From Duganella dendranthematis (lineage in GTDB: Bacteria; Pseudomonadota; Gammaproteobacteria; Burkholderiales; Burkholderiaceae_D): a stretch of 64,000 nucleotides of DNA. Where the stretch lies: the NCBI RefSeq assembly GCF_012849375.1, contig NZ_CP051684.1, positions 682,001 to 746,000 on the forward strand, read 5' to 3'. Numbering within the stretch: position 1 is the stretch's first letter; each line of letters begins with the position of its first letter. The notes under the pieces are model-generated. The model saw only the letters and a program-made list of their open reading frames with translations, did no database searches and had not been told where the DNA came from. The translations under genes were made by a program, and so were the position numbers. Shown one piece after another: positions 55,296-64,000 of the stretch.

Positions 55296-57601
55296 TGCAT
55301 CCCATGGAGAATGAAGTGGCTCAAACTTTACATGCGGCGGTTGACCTCCCCTGGAGCGCCGACCCGGTGATTCACACCCACTTGCTTCAGCAGCGGCCGT
55401 CGAAAGCCCCCAACTATCAGGCGGAAAACGCTGCGATGATGGAGTTGATGGGCGAACTGGCCAACGATCCCGAGTCGGTGACGCAGCGCCTGGTGGAAGT
55501 CGCACTGCGATTGACGGCTGCCGGGTCGGCCGGGCTCAGTCTTGCCGAGACGGAAGACGGCAAGGAAATCTTCCGGTGGATCGCCACCGCTGGCCAATAC
55601 GCTCGTTATTTGCACGGCACCATGCCGCGCGACTTCAGCCCTTGCGGCGAGGTTCTGCGCAGAGGCGAGCCGCTGCTGATGCGCGACGTGGTCCGCGCCT
55701 ATCCCTACACCGCCAGCCTGCACGCGCCACCGACCGAGGTATTGCTGGTGCCGTTTGCCAACAATGGCAAGCTGGTCGGCACCGTCTGGATCGTCGCGCA
55801 CGATCCGGGTCACACCTTCGACAAGGAAGACTTGCGGGTGGTCGCCAGCCTGGCGGTGTTCGCGTCGGCCGTGTCCGCCACCGTGAGCGTGGTCCGTAAC
55901 CTTGCTGCCCGTGAGTCAGAGCGGGACCAGAATGCCCAGGCCATTTCACGCGAACTGCAGGACACCCGTTTATTGCGGGATGTCGCCTCGCGTCTGATCG
56001 GCACGGAAGGCAGCGACGCGTTGTTCGGCGAGATTCTTGATGCTGCGATCAATATTACGCAGGCCGATGCCGGCACGATTCAATTGCACAACAAGGATAG
56101 CAATACCCTGACCTTTCTCGCCACGCGCGGCTTCGCTCCGGACATATTGACTCATTTTGCGCGCGTGGATGCATCATCCGGCTCCCCGTGCGGGATTGCC
56201 CTGTCCACCGGCAAGCGCGCCATGGTCGAATTCCGGCGCGACGCCCCTGATCCGGACGGTTCGATCAAATTACATGCAGACGCAGGTTTCAGTTCAGCCC
56301 AGTCCACGCCGCTGATCAGCCGCACCGGCCAACCGATGGGCATGTTTTCCACGCACTGGCATGCGCCTCGCGAACTGAGCGAGCGCGAACTGCGTTTCCT
56401 CGACCTGCTGGGCCGCCAGGCGGCCGATTTGATCGAACGGATCGAGGTACAGGAAGCGCTGCGCAGTAGCGAAAAAGCGCTGCGCGAAGGCGCGCGCCGC
56501 AAGGATGAGTTTCTGGCGGTGCTGGCCCATGAGCTGCGCAATCCGCTGGCGCCGATCCGGACCGGCACCGACCTGCTCAAGCGCGCCATGCATGAGCCCA
56601 TCGTCGCCAAAGTGCAGCCCATGATGGAGCGCCAGACGACCCATATGGTGCGTCTCATCGACGACCTGCTGGACGTCTCGCGCATTACCTCCGGCAAGGT
56701 CGTGCTGCAACACGAGACCGTCACCTTGGGCAGCCTGGTGGAAACCGCCGTCGAAGCCAACCGCAGTGCACTGGTCGCCGCGGGTCTCGAATTGCAGGTT
56801 GAGATGGACGAACCGGAGCGGCGGCTGGATGTCGACGCCACACGCATGTCGCAGGTGCTGTCGAATATTTTGCATAACGCGGTGAAGTTCACGCCTGCCG
56901 GCGGCAAGATCATCCTCAGCACGCGCCTCGATCCTGGGCCAAGTCCATCTCAGGTTGAGCAGGTGATCGCGATCACGGATACCGGCGTCGGCATCGCTGC
57001 GGACACCTTGCCCACCATCTTTGAACTGTTCACCCAAGCCCGCCCGGACAGTGCCCTGCGTCATGGCGGCATGGGCATCGGCCTGGCCCTGGCGCGAAGC
57101 CTGGTCAGCCTGCATGGCGGCACACTCAGTGCCGAAAGCCAAGGCCCGGGTACCGGCAGCACGTTTGTCATTCGTATTCCAGCACCCGCATTGGCGAGCC
57201 TGGCTGCACCTCAATCCATACCATCTGCAGCAGCAAAACTGGCAGGCCTGCGGGTCCTGGTGGTCGACGACAACAGGGACGCTGCGGAGGCGCTGGGACA
57301 CTTGTTGTCACACCATGGCAGCGACGTGCGCATCAGCTATCTTGCTGAACCTGCGATCGACTTGCTCGGCGAATTCGATCCTGCCATCGTTTTGCTCGAC
57401 ATCGGCTTGCCCTTTATGGACGGGTACGAAGCGTGCAAACGCATGCGTGCCATGAGCGGGACCGGGGTTCGCATCGTCGCCCTGACTGGCTGGGGGCAGG
57501 ACAGCGATCGTCATCGGGCAGCCGAGGCGGGTTTCGATGCCCATTTGACCAAGCCCGTGGAGTTCGAGCGGCTAGCGGCTGTCGCATTCCCCGGTGATTA
57601 A
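55295..57601 (+). CDS. GAF-GAF hybrid sensor histidine kinase with C-terminal receiver domain
   Basis: A 768-aa soluble hybrid kinase. Two GAF domains (about 45-195 and 220-375), a coiled helix, HisKA (FLAVLAHELRNPLAPIRTGT), an ATPase (LSNILHNAVKFTPAGGK, HGGMGIGLALARSLVSLHGG) and a receiver with VVDDNRDAAEALG and VLLDIGLPFMDGYEA. ATG 55295 overlaps the previous stop (TGATG); ATG 55304 is the alternative, 11 nt after GGGAG. No separate output regulator is adjacent. It converges on the dipeptidase gene. Confidence 0.9.
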   Translation: MHPMENEVAQTLHAAVDLPWSADPVIHTHLLQQRPSKAPNYQAENAAMMELMGELANDPESVTQRLVEVALRLTAAGSAGLSLAETEDGKEIFRWIATAGQYARYLHGTMPRDFSPCGEVLRRGEPLLMRDVVRAYPYTASLHAPPTEVLLVPFANNGKLVGTVWIVAHDPGHTFDKEDLRVVASLAVFASAVSATVSVVRNLAARESERDQNAQAISRELQDTRLLRDVASRLIGTEGSDALFGEILDAAINITQADAGTIQLHNKDSNTLTFLATRGFAPDILTHFARVDASSGSPCGIALSTGKRAMVEFRRDAPDPDGSIKLHADAGFSSAQSTPLISRTGQPMGMFSTHWHAPRELSERELRFLDLLGRQAADLIERIEVQEALRSSEKALREGARRKDEFLAVLAHELRNPLAPIRTGTDLLKRAMHEPIVAKVQPMMERQTTHMVRLIDDLLDVSRITSGKVVLQHETVTLGSLVETAVEANRSALVAAGLELQVEMDEPERRLDVDATRMSQVLSNILHNAVKFTPAGGKIILSTRLDPGPSPSQVEQVIAITDTGVGIAADTLPTIFELFTQARPDSALRHGGMGIGLALARSLVSLHGGTLSAESQGPGTGSTFVIRIPAPALASLAAPQSIPSAAAKLAGLRVLVVDDNRDAAEALGHLLSHHGSDVRISYLAEPAIDLLGEFDPAIVLLDIGLPFMDGYEACKRMRAMSGTGVRIVALTGWGQDSDRHRAAEAGFDAHLTKPVEFERLAAVAFPGD

Positions 57602-57606
57602 GTCGG

Positions 57607-58706
57607 TTAATGTGTCGTCGCCAGTTTTTGCGCCTCGCCCAGCACGCGCAGGAAATTTCCACCCATAGCTTTGCGATGTCGCCCTCGGCATATCCGCGCC
57701 GCAGCAGTTCGATGGTGACATTTTGCGCTTCACCCTCATTGTCCCAGCCTTGCACGCCGCCGCCGTGATTGAAGTCCGACGCGATGCCGACGTGATCGAC
57801 GCCGATTCTCTTGACGGCATAAGCAATCGCATCCACCAGTTGCGCCACGGTCGCCGGAGCTGCCTTCACGCCTTCCGGCGCCTTGCGCAGATAGTTGCTG
57901 AACGCGACTACCTGCACCACGCCGCCATTCTGCTTGATCAGATCCAATTCCTCGTCGCTCAGATTACGCGGCGCATCCACGATGGCTTTGAGGCCGGAGT
58001 GCGTCGCTACGACCGGCGCCTTGGTCAGCGCCAGCACCTGCTTGAGCGCCGGCGTCGTCAGCTGCGAGACATCGATCAGGACCCCGAGCCGATTGAGGCG
58101 AGCCACGCCCTGCTTGCCCAGCTCCGTCAAACCGCCGCTCTGGTCCGGCGTATCGTTGAGTGTCTTGCTTGGACGGGATGAATCGGACCACTGATTGTTG
58201 CCCGCATGGGTGTAGCCCAACACGCGCACGCCGCGCTGGTACCAAGCGTCGAGTTGATTCACATCGGTGCCCAGCGGATAGGCGTTCAACACGCTGATCA
58301 ATACCGCAAACTTGCCCTGCCCTGCAAGCCGCCGCACGTCATCCGGCGTGTACGCAAGCGCCACCTTGTCCGGATTGTCCTCGGCGAAGGACTTGATCAG
58401 CTGGTATTTCTTCTCGGCCTCTTCGCTCGCTTTGGCGTAACCCTCCGGCGTTCTCGGGCCTTGCGGGACAAATACCGCCAGCGCCGCCCCCTTCAACTGA
58501 CCGCGCGCCACTTTTGGAAGATCGATCTGCGTGGGTCCGTCCGTCGCCGCGCCTGGGTAATCGAACGGCAGATCAACGTGGCTGTCGATGGCAATAATCC
58601 GCTGATGGATTTGCCGGGCCTGCTCGGCCAGCGTGGCGTCTGCCGCGCCGGCATTGCCGGCACCAAGGATCAAGCCTGCTATCAGGCAGTACAGTGTTCT
58701 GTTCAT
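57607..58706 (-). CDS. membrane dipeptidase (M19 renal-dipeptidase family), frameshifted near the C-terminus
   Basis: Signal peptide MNRTLYCLIAGLILGAGNAG, then the M19 metal motif IAIDSHVDLPFDYPG (HxD), GYTHAGNNQWSD, VVATHSGLKAI and VGIASDFNHGGG, so a zinc dipeptidase in the periplasm. After GDIAKLW, the read frame changes: as sequenced it runs on to 57414 with non-family sequence. One extra C in the CCC at 57662-57664 would restore GGNFLRVLGEAQKLATTH and a stop at 57607. This would end 5 nt from the hybrid kinase stop instead of overlapping it by 188 nt. I give the restored end. ATG 58706 is 9 nt after AAGGG. Confidence 0.85.
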
Positions 58707-58718
58707 TGAATGCATCCC

Positions 58719-59189
58719 TTAAAGTAAACCAATCAAGCGGCCCGCAATAATTGTTGCCAGCCACGTCAGCGCGATCAGCGCGGCAACCGGCCTTGCTGGC
58801 GCGGCGTCATGTTTGGCGCTACGCAGCAGCCATATCTGCGCCACCGTCATCACGATGAGCAGCACCAGTTTTGTTTTGAATACCGGGTTCGCCCAGAATT
58901 TCAATACATCGGCAACAAACAACCAGAAGCCGCTGAGCAAGGCGACGCTCAATCCGGCCAGCAAATAGGGCTGCACGTTTTGAGCGATACTCGCCGCCGA
59001 ACTGGCCCGCAGGCCGATTCCGACCAGGCGCAAATCGAGTATCAGGGAGGTGCCGAATGCCAGCGCGATGCCGAGCAAATGGATGCTCATGACGGCGGCG
59101 AAAATCCAGGGATCGGCTTCGTTGAAAGTATGGGCGACCGAAGTTTGCGCCAGCCATTCGATGACCGCTGGATGCGTGTGGACAGACAT
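58719..59189 (-). CDS. DUF6644-like small membrane protein (copy 1)
   Basis: A 156-aa protein with about four membrane helices: WIFAAVMSIHLLGIALAFGT, VQPYLLAGLSVALLSGFWLF, TKLVLLIVMTVAQIWLL and a C-terminal one ending ATIIAGRLIGLL. SIHLLGIALAFGTSLILDLR and the GRLIGLL ending recur in the next gene, so the two are paralogues. The His in the first helix could bind heme or metal, which is a guess. It lies 12 nt before the dipeptidase start and 9 nt after copy 2. Confidence 0.8.
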   Translation of the reverse strand: MSVHTHPAVIEWLAQTSVAHTFNEADPWIFAAVMSIHLLGIALAFGTSLILDLRLVGIGLRASSAASIAQNVQPYLLAGLSVALLSGFWLFVADVLKFWANPVFKTKLVLLIVMTVAQIWLLRSAKHDAAPARPVAALIALTWLATIIAGRLIGLL

Positions 59190-59198
59190 CGTAATTCC

Positions 59199-59687
59199 TC
59201 AGATATAAAAAGCGATCAGGCGGCCGGCGATCAGCGTGCCCGTCCATAACAGCAGCGAGGAAGCCCCGGCGAATCTGGCTTGCCACGGCAGCACCGGCGC
59301 GTTGCTCCATTGCGCATGGCGCGAAAAGTTATAGTGCCAATAGCCGATGTTCAGCGCGGCCAATATCAGCAACAGCAGCTTGGCTTGCAGCAGCGGGTTG
59401 ACCCATATCCTGGCCGCTTGCGGCAAAAACAGTCCGATGCCGCTGGGGAAAACAAGCACGGCGCCGAGTATGGTGATCGGCAGGACTTGCTTTTGCAGCG
59501 TCGCCAGCCCGACCTCCGGAAACGCGAGGCCGAGCAAACGCAAGTCCACGACCGCAATGCTGCCCGCAAGCAGCAAGACGCCCACCACATGGATCACATC
59601 GAGCGCGGTGAACAGATTCAGTGATTCACCAATGAGTTGGCTGACAGGCAGCGCCGCCAACTCGTCAAAAAAAATGCCAACAGGCAT
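59199..59687 (-). CDS. DUF6644-like small membrane protein (copy 2)
   Basis: A 162-aa membrane protein, paralogue of the gene at 58719. LDVIHVVGVLLLAGSIAVVD, VLPITILGAVLVFPSGIGLF, LLQAKLLLLILAALNIGYWH and TLIAGRLIAFYI give four helices. AAGGAG from the end of the TonB-dependent receptor gene serves as its ribosome site, suggesting co-expression with it. Function unknown. Confidence 0.8.
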   Translation of the reverse strand: MPVGIFFDELAALPVSQLIGESLNLFTALDVIHVVGVLLLAGSIAVVDLRLLGLAFPEVGLATLQKQVLPITILGAVLVFPSGIGLFLPQAARIWVNPLLQAKLLLLILAALNIGYWHYNFSRHAQWSNAPVLPWQARFAGASSLLLWTGTLIAGRLIAFYI

Positions 59688-59698
59688 TGCATCGCTCC

Positions 59699-62326
59699 TT
59701 AGAACTTGTAATTCAGCGTGGCGGCATACTGCGTGCCGATGTCGGCGCCCAGCGGTCCGCTGGTGTCGAAGGCGTACAGATACTGGCCCTTGGACGCGTT
59801 GGTGCGCGAGATATCCGGCACGCGTCGCGCGCGTTCGTTGAACAGGTTGAAGGCGGATACTTTGGCGTCAAACCCATGTCCCAGATTCCAGCCTAGCGTC
59901 AGGTCGGTGGTCCAGAGTTTGCCGGCGTTCCATTCTCCGGTGGTCGGGAGACCGGCCGCGGCGTTGTCGGCGTTGGTCCAGAAGCGGCGCACTTTGCCAA
60001 TCCGGGTTTCAATCACATTGACGGTGAAGGCGCCGCTTTTGTAATTGACGTTGAGGATTTGCTTGTCACGCGGCGCCAGGTACAGCGTGTTCTGCTGGTT
60101 GGTCAGCGACAAGGTGGTGATGTTGGGCAGCCCCTGCAACTTCGCCGGGATGCCGGAAATGCGCGTGAATGCGCTGGTATTGATATTCGCGGCGAAGTTC
60201 CACCTCAACACACCATCGCCCAGACGGTGCTTGCCATCGACGGTCAAGTCCAGGCCGCGACTGCGGACGTCGCCGACATCGGTGAAGTAATGCGCCGTCA
60301 GCCCATTGCCTTGCTGCGGAATGGCCAGCCCGGCCGTCGTAAAGTAGTTTTGCAGGACGGCCAGCTGCGCAGGCGTCAGGAGCGCGCCGGTGGCGTCGCG
60401 GAATTGGCCGTCCGCGTTGGTGCGGTCCAGGCCGACGGAGGCGGAAGTGCCGAGCGTGTGTTGCACTTCCGTCTGATAAAAGTCCAGCGCGTAATTGAAT
60501 TGCGACGCGACGTCGCCGGTAATGCCGAGAGTGTAGCCCTTGGCTTTTTCCGGCGCCAGAGGAACCGCGCCCAGCGCCAGGCCGGCCGCCGAGTCCGGCC
60601 TCACCAGCGAGGAAATCAGGCCATTCGGGCGGCCGGACGTATTGCTGAACGAGACGGTTTGCAGTGCCGGCGCGTGGAAGCCATTGCTGGCGGTACCGCG
60701 TAATGCAAACGCCGGGCTGAAGTCATAGCGCGTCGACAGCTTGCCGATTGCCCCGCTGCTACCGAAATCCGAGTAATGCTCGCCGCGCAGGCCGCCGTCG
60801 AGGAACCATTCCTTGGTGATGTTGGCGCCGGCGCCGAGATAGCCGGAATAACTATGGCGCTTGGTATCGGACGCATCACGCGGCAGATAACCGGGCAGCG
60901 ATTGCGCACCGCCGCTGCCACTGCCGCCGTCGCCCGGAATCACACCCAGATAGGCGTTGGGCTCGCCCGGCTTGAGCTGGCTATGTTCCTGGGAATATTC
61001 GAGACCGGCCGAAAGATTCAGCGGCTTGGCGGTCCAACCGGTCTCCACACTGCGGGTCAGATCTAGCGTGTTCGACCACAGGGAATAAGCGTTCTGGCCG
61101 ATGTAAAAATCGGTTTGACCGGCAGAAGCTGGCAGCGCGTAGTTGGCGGAATCCACGGTGTAGACATCGACCTTGTCCTTGCCGTAGTTGGTACTCAAGT
61201 CCCAATTCCAGCCGCCAAGCACGCCACGGATACCGGCCACCAGTTGCGCCTCACGGTCGGAGGTGGATTCCTGCGGCGTAAAGCCGTCTGGATAAAACCC
61301 GTACCAGCCGTTGGTCCGCGCCAGCGTGCTGCTATAGATGGAAAACGGGCTGCGGAAGTTCTGCGCCGAATATGCGCGGCGGTCGGCATACGTGCCGAAG
61401 CTGTAGACGGTGAGGTCGCGGCCCAGGTCATACTCGCCATTGAAGCCGACGCTGGCGTTCCTGACGTCGAGTTTTTGTCCGCTGTTCCTCCACGGCGCAT
61501 TGTCGCGCGTGGCTTCCTTGGGATTCGGCTTGGCCCCGGCTGGCAATGTGTTGTTGGCGCCGAGCGTGGTGGACAAGGTGCCGTCGGCTTTGATCGCAGG
61601 GTAATACAAATAGTTCGGATTCAAGGGCGAACTGCGGATTGCCGGTTTCTGCTTGCTCAATTGCCCGAACAGGTTGACGAAACCGCCCTCGCCCAATGCG
61701 AGGCCCTGGTCCACGGCAATGCTGCCGTTCTCGCCGCCCCCTTTGAACGTGGAGCCGCCTTTAAAGACGACGCTGCCGCTTTGCGCATTGTGTTTCAGTA
61801 TCACGTTGACGGTGCCGGCAATCGCCGACGAACCGTACAATGCCGATGCGCCGTCGCGCAACACTTCGACGTGGTCGATCGCGCTGGTCGGTATCAAGCC
61901 CAGGTCCACCGCAGCCGAGCCGGCGAAGCCGCCCTCGTTGACCACCGCCGTGGTGTTGCGGCGCTTACCGTTGATCAGTACCAGCGTGTACGCCGGCGAC
62001 AGATTGCGCTGTTGTACGCCGAGCACAATACTGCCCAAATCGGGTTGCGGCGATTGGCCCGGCAGATTGAAGGACGGCACCAGCGCAACCAGCGCGCCGA
62101 GCAGATTGTCCGAACCGCTGTTGGCCAAATCTTCCTGCGTGAGGACGTCGATCGGCGAGGCGCTATTCTCCACAGTGCGTCCACTCACGCGCGAACCGGT
62201 AACCACCACCACACTCCCCTCCGCGCCCGGATCGGCCGCCTGCGCGGGCGCAATCAGGGCCAGGGAAACCGCCAGAGCCAGCGCAGTTAATGGAACGTTG
62301 TGGTGATCTTTTGGATTTGAACTCAT
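59699..62326 (-). CDS. TonB-dependent outer-membrane receptor (second)
   Basis: An 875-aa receptor. It has a signal peptide (about 1-27, PAQAAD), then VVVVTGSRVSGRTVENSASP at the TonB box, a plug with YTLVLINGKRRNTTAV and VEVLRDGASALYGSSAIAGT, and a barrel ending in Phe (YAATLNYKF). ATG 62326 is chosen because the signal follows directly; earlier in-frame sequence is not convincing. It heads a minus-strand group with two DUF6644-like proteins and a dipeptidase, and a DUF6152 gene precedes it, so a peptide-type or small-organic substrate is possible. Confidence 0.93.
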   Translation of the reverse strand: MSSNPKDHHNVPLTALALAVSLALIAPAQAADPGAEGSVVVVTGSRVSGRTVENSASPIDVLTQEDLANSGSDNLLGALVALVPSFNLPGQSPQPDLGSIVLGVQQRNLSPAYTLVLINGKRRNTTAVVNEGGFAGSAAVDLGLIPTSAIDHVEVLRDGASALYGSSAIAGTVNVILKHNAQSGSVVFKGGSTFKGGGENGSIAVDQGLALGEGGFVNLFGQLSKQKPAIRSSPLNPNYLYYPAIKADGTLSTTLGANNTLPAGAKPNPKEATRDNAPWRNSGQKLDVRNASVGFNGEYDLGRDLTVYSFGTYADRRAYSAQNFRSPFSIYSSTLARTNGWYGFYPDGFTPQESTSDREAQLVAGIRGVLGGWNWDLSTNYGKDKVDVYTVDSANYALPASAGQTDFYIGQNAYSLWSNTLDLTRSVETGWTAKPLNLSAGLEYSQEHSQLKPGEPNAYLGVIPGDGGSGSGGAQSLPGYLPRDASDTKRHSYSGYLGAGANITKEWFLDGGLRGEHYSDFGSSGAIGKLSTRYDFSPAFALRGTASNGFHAPALQTVSFSNTSGRPNGLISSLVRPDSAAGLALGAVPLAPEKAKGYTLGITGDVASQFNYALDFYQTEVQHTLGTSASVGLDRTNADGQFRDATGALLTPAQLAVLQNYFTTAGLAIPQQGNGLTAHYFTDVGDVRSRGLDLTVDGKHRLGDGVLRWNFAANINTSAFTRISGIPAKLQGLPNITTLSLTNQQNTLYLAPRDKQILNVNYKSGAFTVNVIETRIGKVRRFWTNADNAAAGLPTTGEWNAGKLWTTDLTLGWNLGHGFDAKVSAFNLFNERARRVPDISRTNASKGQYLYAFDTSGPLGADIGTQYAATLNYKF

Positions 62327-62460
62327 CTCGGCGCTTTCATCATTTAGTGAACGAAAGCCCGATTTTCCACGCGGCACACACTGCTGTCGAAGAATAAAAC
62401 CTCACACCGATATGCGGCCCGGCAGCGTAAGCTAATTACAATATTGAATCAATCGTTGAC

Positions 62461-62904
62461 TCAGGCACCAGCCGGCTTCGGCGTCTCGGCAGGCTTGCTG
62501 TCGCCGGGGCCGCCATCGCCATCGGTGCCGCCATTGATCACGCGGCCGTCGGGCAAGGTCACCACGCGGCCATCAATCAAACGCACGCCGGCCTTCTTGA
62601 CCAGGTAGCCATCCACGATCAGCGTATCGCCAACTTTCACGTCGCCCTTTTTGAAACCGCGACGCGACAAGGCGCCCGGTCCCGCACCTTCCACCGCCCA
62701 GCTGTTGGTGACGCCCTTGCTGTCGACCACGTCGACGTGGAAATAACTGTGCGGGTTGGTCCATTCAATTTTGGTGAGCGTCCCTTTCAGGCGTATCGGT
62801 TTGTTGGCGTCGAACAGCGCGGCAAAGGAATGGTGGGCAGAGGCCAGCGGGCCAACTGTCAAAGCCGCCAGAACCAGCACGGCGCGGGGGAAAATTTTCT
62901 TCAA
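62461..62904 (-). CDS. DUF6152 family periplasmic protein
   Basis: A 147-aa protein. It starts at TTG 62904, preceded by GGAGAT at 5 nt, with signal LKKIFPRAVLVLAALTVGPL. The mature part begins HHSFAALFDANKPIRLKGTL and contains TKIEWTNPHSYFHVDVVDSK, the family signature, and GDTLIVDGYLVKKAG. The C-terminus is Gly/Pro-rich. These small beta-barrel-like domains are of unknown function. It is 134 nt upstream of the receptor gene, on the same strand. Confidence 0.85.
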   Translation of the reverse strand: MKKIFPRAVLVLAALTVGPLASAHHSFAALFDANKPIRLKGTLTKIEWTNPHSYFHVDVVDSKGVTNSWAVEGAGPGALSRRGFKKGDVKVGDTLIVDGYLVKKAGVRLIDGRVVTLPDGRVINGGTDGDGGPGDSKPAETPKPAGA

Positions 62905-63065
62905 GGTGGATCTCCAATAGCTGACGAGGTGCGTGCAGCTTACCTGCAAATATGTCCCCGACCAAACGCGTACTTAAGATATGGATATGCAATAAGCTTA
63001 TTGGACGGGGTGCGTGCTTGCTGGCAAATTACGCTTTCCTTAAATCACTTCCCCAAGAGAATCCA

Positions 63066-64000
63066 ATGCCTCTTCGAATCAATCCGCTGCATATGGCGGT
63101 TGGCTTGGCTCTATCCGCGGCAGCCTTGTCGGCCTCTGCGCAATACCGCGATGAAGCCAAGCCGGATAGCATCACCACCAAGTCCGAAGCCATCTGGCTC
63201 GGCACTGAATATGCTGGCAAGCCTGTCAGCACGCCGCGTGATGCCAAAGGCAAACCGCTGCTGAATGGCTATTGGAAGCTGCTGCACGAAGCCGACAAGC
63301 CCGACGGCAATCTGGGGAAGGATTTGCCGAATTTCCAGTTGCCCTACACGGCAGCCGGCAAGGCTGCGCTGGCCGCCAACACCAAAATCGTTGATCCGGA
63401 AGCGCGCTGCATCGTCACCGGCATCCCGCGCGCGCTCACTGCCGTGCTGCCGTTTGAAATTCAACATAACGGTGTGCGCTTTGCCAGCTTTCATCAACTG
63501 GGTTGGCATCGCCTGGCCTGGCTGGACGACCGCAAGCCAGCGCCAGATCCCGATCCGCGTTACAGCGGCAACGGCATCGGCAAGTGGGACGGCGATACGC
63601 TGGTGATTCGTTCGCATGCGTTCAAGGGCAGCGGCGAAGGCCGGGTCTGGGCCGATGACAATGCCAATCCCATCAGCACTGAGGCCGTGCTGGTTGAGCG
63701 TTGGACACGTCCCGATTATCACCACCTGAATCTGGAATTCACCCTGACCGATGCCAAGTATTACAGCAAGCCGATCAAGTACACGCGCAAGTTTGTACTG
63801 GCGCCGGAAGGTGAAGCGCTGAAGGAGTTTTCCTGCGAGTGGAACACCCACTGGGTCACCACGCAACTGGAGCCGGGACCAGGCAAGATCGGCGCCGACG
63901 GCAATCGCTACTTCGGGCCGGACAAGCAGCTCGTGCCGGACTGGCCCTTGGGCGCGGTGGACGACGACGGTCGCGGCACCGGCTACTGGCTATATCGCAA
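63066..64000 (+). CDS. hypothetical secreted protein (partial, 3' end off the window)
   Basis: The open frame runs from ATG 63066 to the window edge (311 codons). MPLRINPLHMAVGLALSAAA is a signal peptide, with cleavage likely after SASA. The mature part has LNGYWKLLHEADKPDGNLGK, FEIQHNGVRFASFHQLGWHR and KWDGDTLVIRSHAFKGSGEG, which are beta-rich and unlike any family I can name. Proteins of this kind occur next to DUF6152 genes. AAGAGAA lies before the ATG. It is divergent from the DUF6152 gene, 161 nt away. Confidence 0.75.
   Translation, partial: MPLRINPLHMAVGLALSAAALSASAQYRDEAKPDSITTKSEAIWLGTEYAGKPVSTPRDAKGKPLLNGYWKLLHEADKPDGNLGKDLPNFQLPYTAAGKAALAANTKIVDPEARCIVTGIPRALTAVLPFEIQHNGVRFASFHQLGWHRLAWLDDRKPAPDPDPRYSGNGIGKWDGDTLVIRSHAFKGSGEGRVWADDNANPISTEAVLVERWTRPDYHHLNLEFTLTDAKYYSKPIKYTRKFVLAPEGEALKEFSCEWNTHWVTTQLEPGPGKIGADGNRYFGPDKQLVPDWPLGAVDDDGRGTGYWLYR

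Noticed and set aside
61115..62290. A 391-codon open frame opposite the second TonB-dependent receptor
   Set aside because: Shadow of the receptor plug and barrel; no start signal or family resemblance.
1..64000. tRNA, rRNA, CRISPR, insertion sequences, phage genes or an attachment site
   Set aside because: Intergenic gaps were read on both strands and no cloverleaf, regular direct repeats, transposase or integrase was seen. Gene content and base composition are uniform, so no recent mobile island is supported.

Overview
The window looks like the chromosome of a betaproteobacterium of the Oxalobacteraceae (Duganella/Massilia/Janthinobacterium-like). The basis is high GC, many TonB-dependent receptors and sensor kinases, a leuC-entericidin-leuD-leuB operon, a cheZ-cheA pair and an FNR-type regulator. 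The genus is inferred from general gene content, not from a database match. Genes are tightly packed, with many 1-11 nt overlaps. I saw no rRNA, tRNA, CRISPR array, transposase or prophage gene.

Layout. 0-3.2 kb: leucine biosynthesis on the minus strand (leuC, an entericidin-like lipoprotein, leuD, leuB running off the left edge). 3.4-6.1 kb: cheZ-cheA. 6.3-8.6 kb: a universal stress protein behind a perfect FNR box, a NarL-type response regulator and an FNR-like regulator with too few cysteines for an iron-sulfur cluster. 8.7-15.2 kb: two convergent operons that both look iron-controlled. One is hemP, a small unknown gene and a DUF2325 gene. The other encodes PepSY, DUF2271, DUF4198, ApbE and a CysJ-like reductase, behind a perfect Fur palindrome that covers the -10 of a good promoter. 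The DUF2271 protein carries a flavinylation motif (DGVSGAT), so this operon reads as a flavin-based electron export system for reducing iron outside the cytoplasm. It is the most interesting system here.

15.3-22.4 kb: stress proteins and the four-gene ligase-associated DNA repair cluster (exonuclease, ATP-dependent ligase, DEXH helicase, PdeM). 22.6-26.1 kb: free methionine sulfoxide reductase and an ECF42-type sigma factor with two YCII/DGPF proteins and a VOC protein. 26.1-30.5 kb: a copper/heavy-metal two-component system divergent from CzcE-like, DUF305 and beta-propeller proteins. 30.5-38.9 kb: a cyclase-family hydrolase, an alpha/beta hydrolase, a tripartite RND efflux operon and Dps. 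38.9-48.7 kb: single genes (chemoreceptor, MFS transporter, isochorismatase-like hydrolase, diguanylate cyclase, GH53 galactanase, potassium channel, and an oxidoreductase with a divergent LysR regulator). 48.7-57.6 kb: a TonB-dependent receptor, an unknown protein, a monooxygenase/DJ-1 pair and two coupled GAF-domain sensor kinases.

57.6-64 kb: a second TonB-dependent receptor followed by two paralogous small membrane proteins (DUF6644-like) and an M19 dipeptidase with a one-base frameshift near its end, plus a DUF6152 protein and a secreted unknown protein cut by the right edge. The gene order suggests an uptake and processing locus of unknown substrate.
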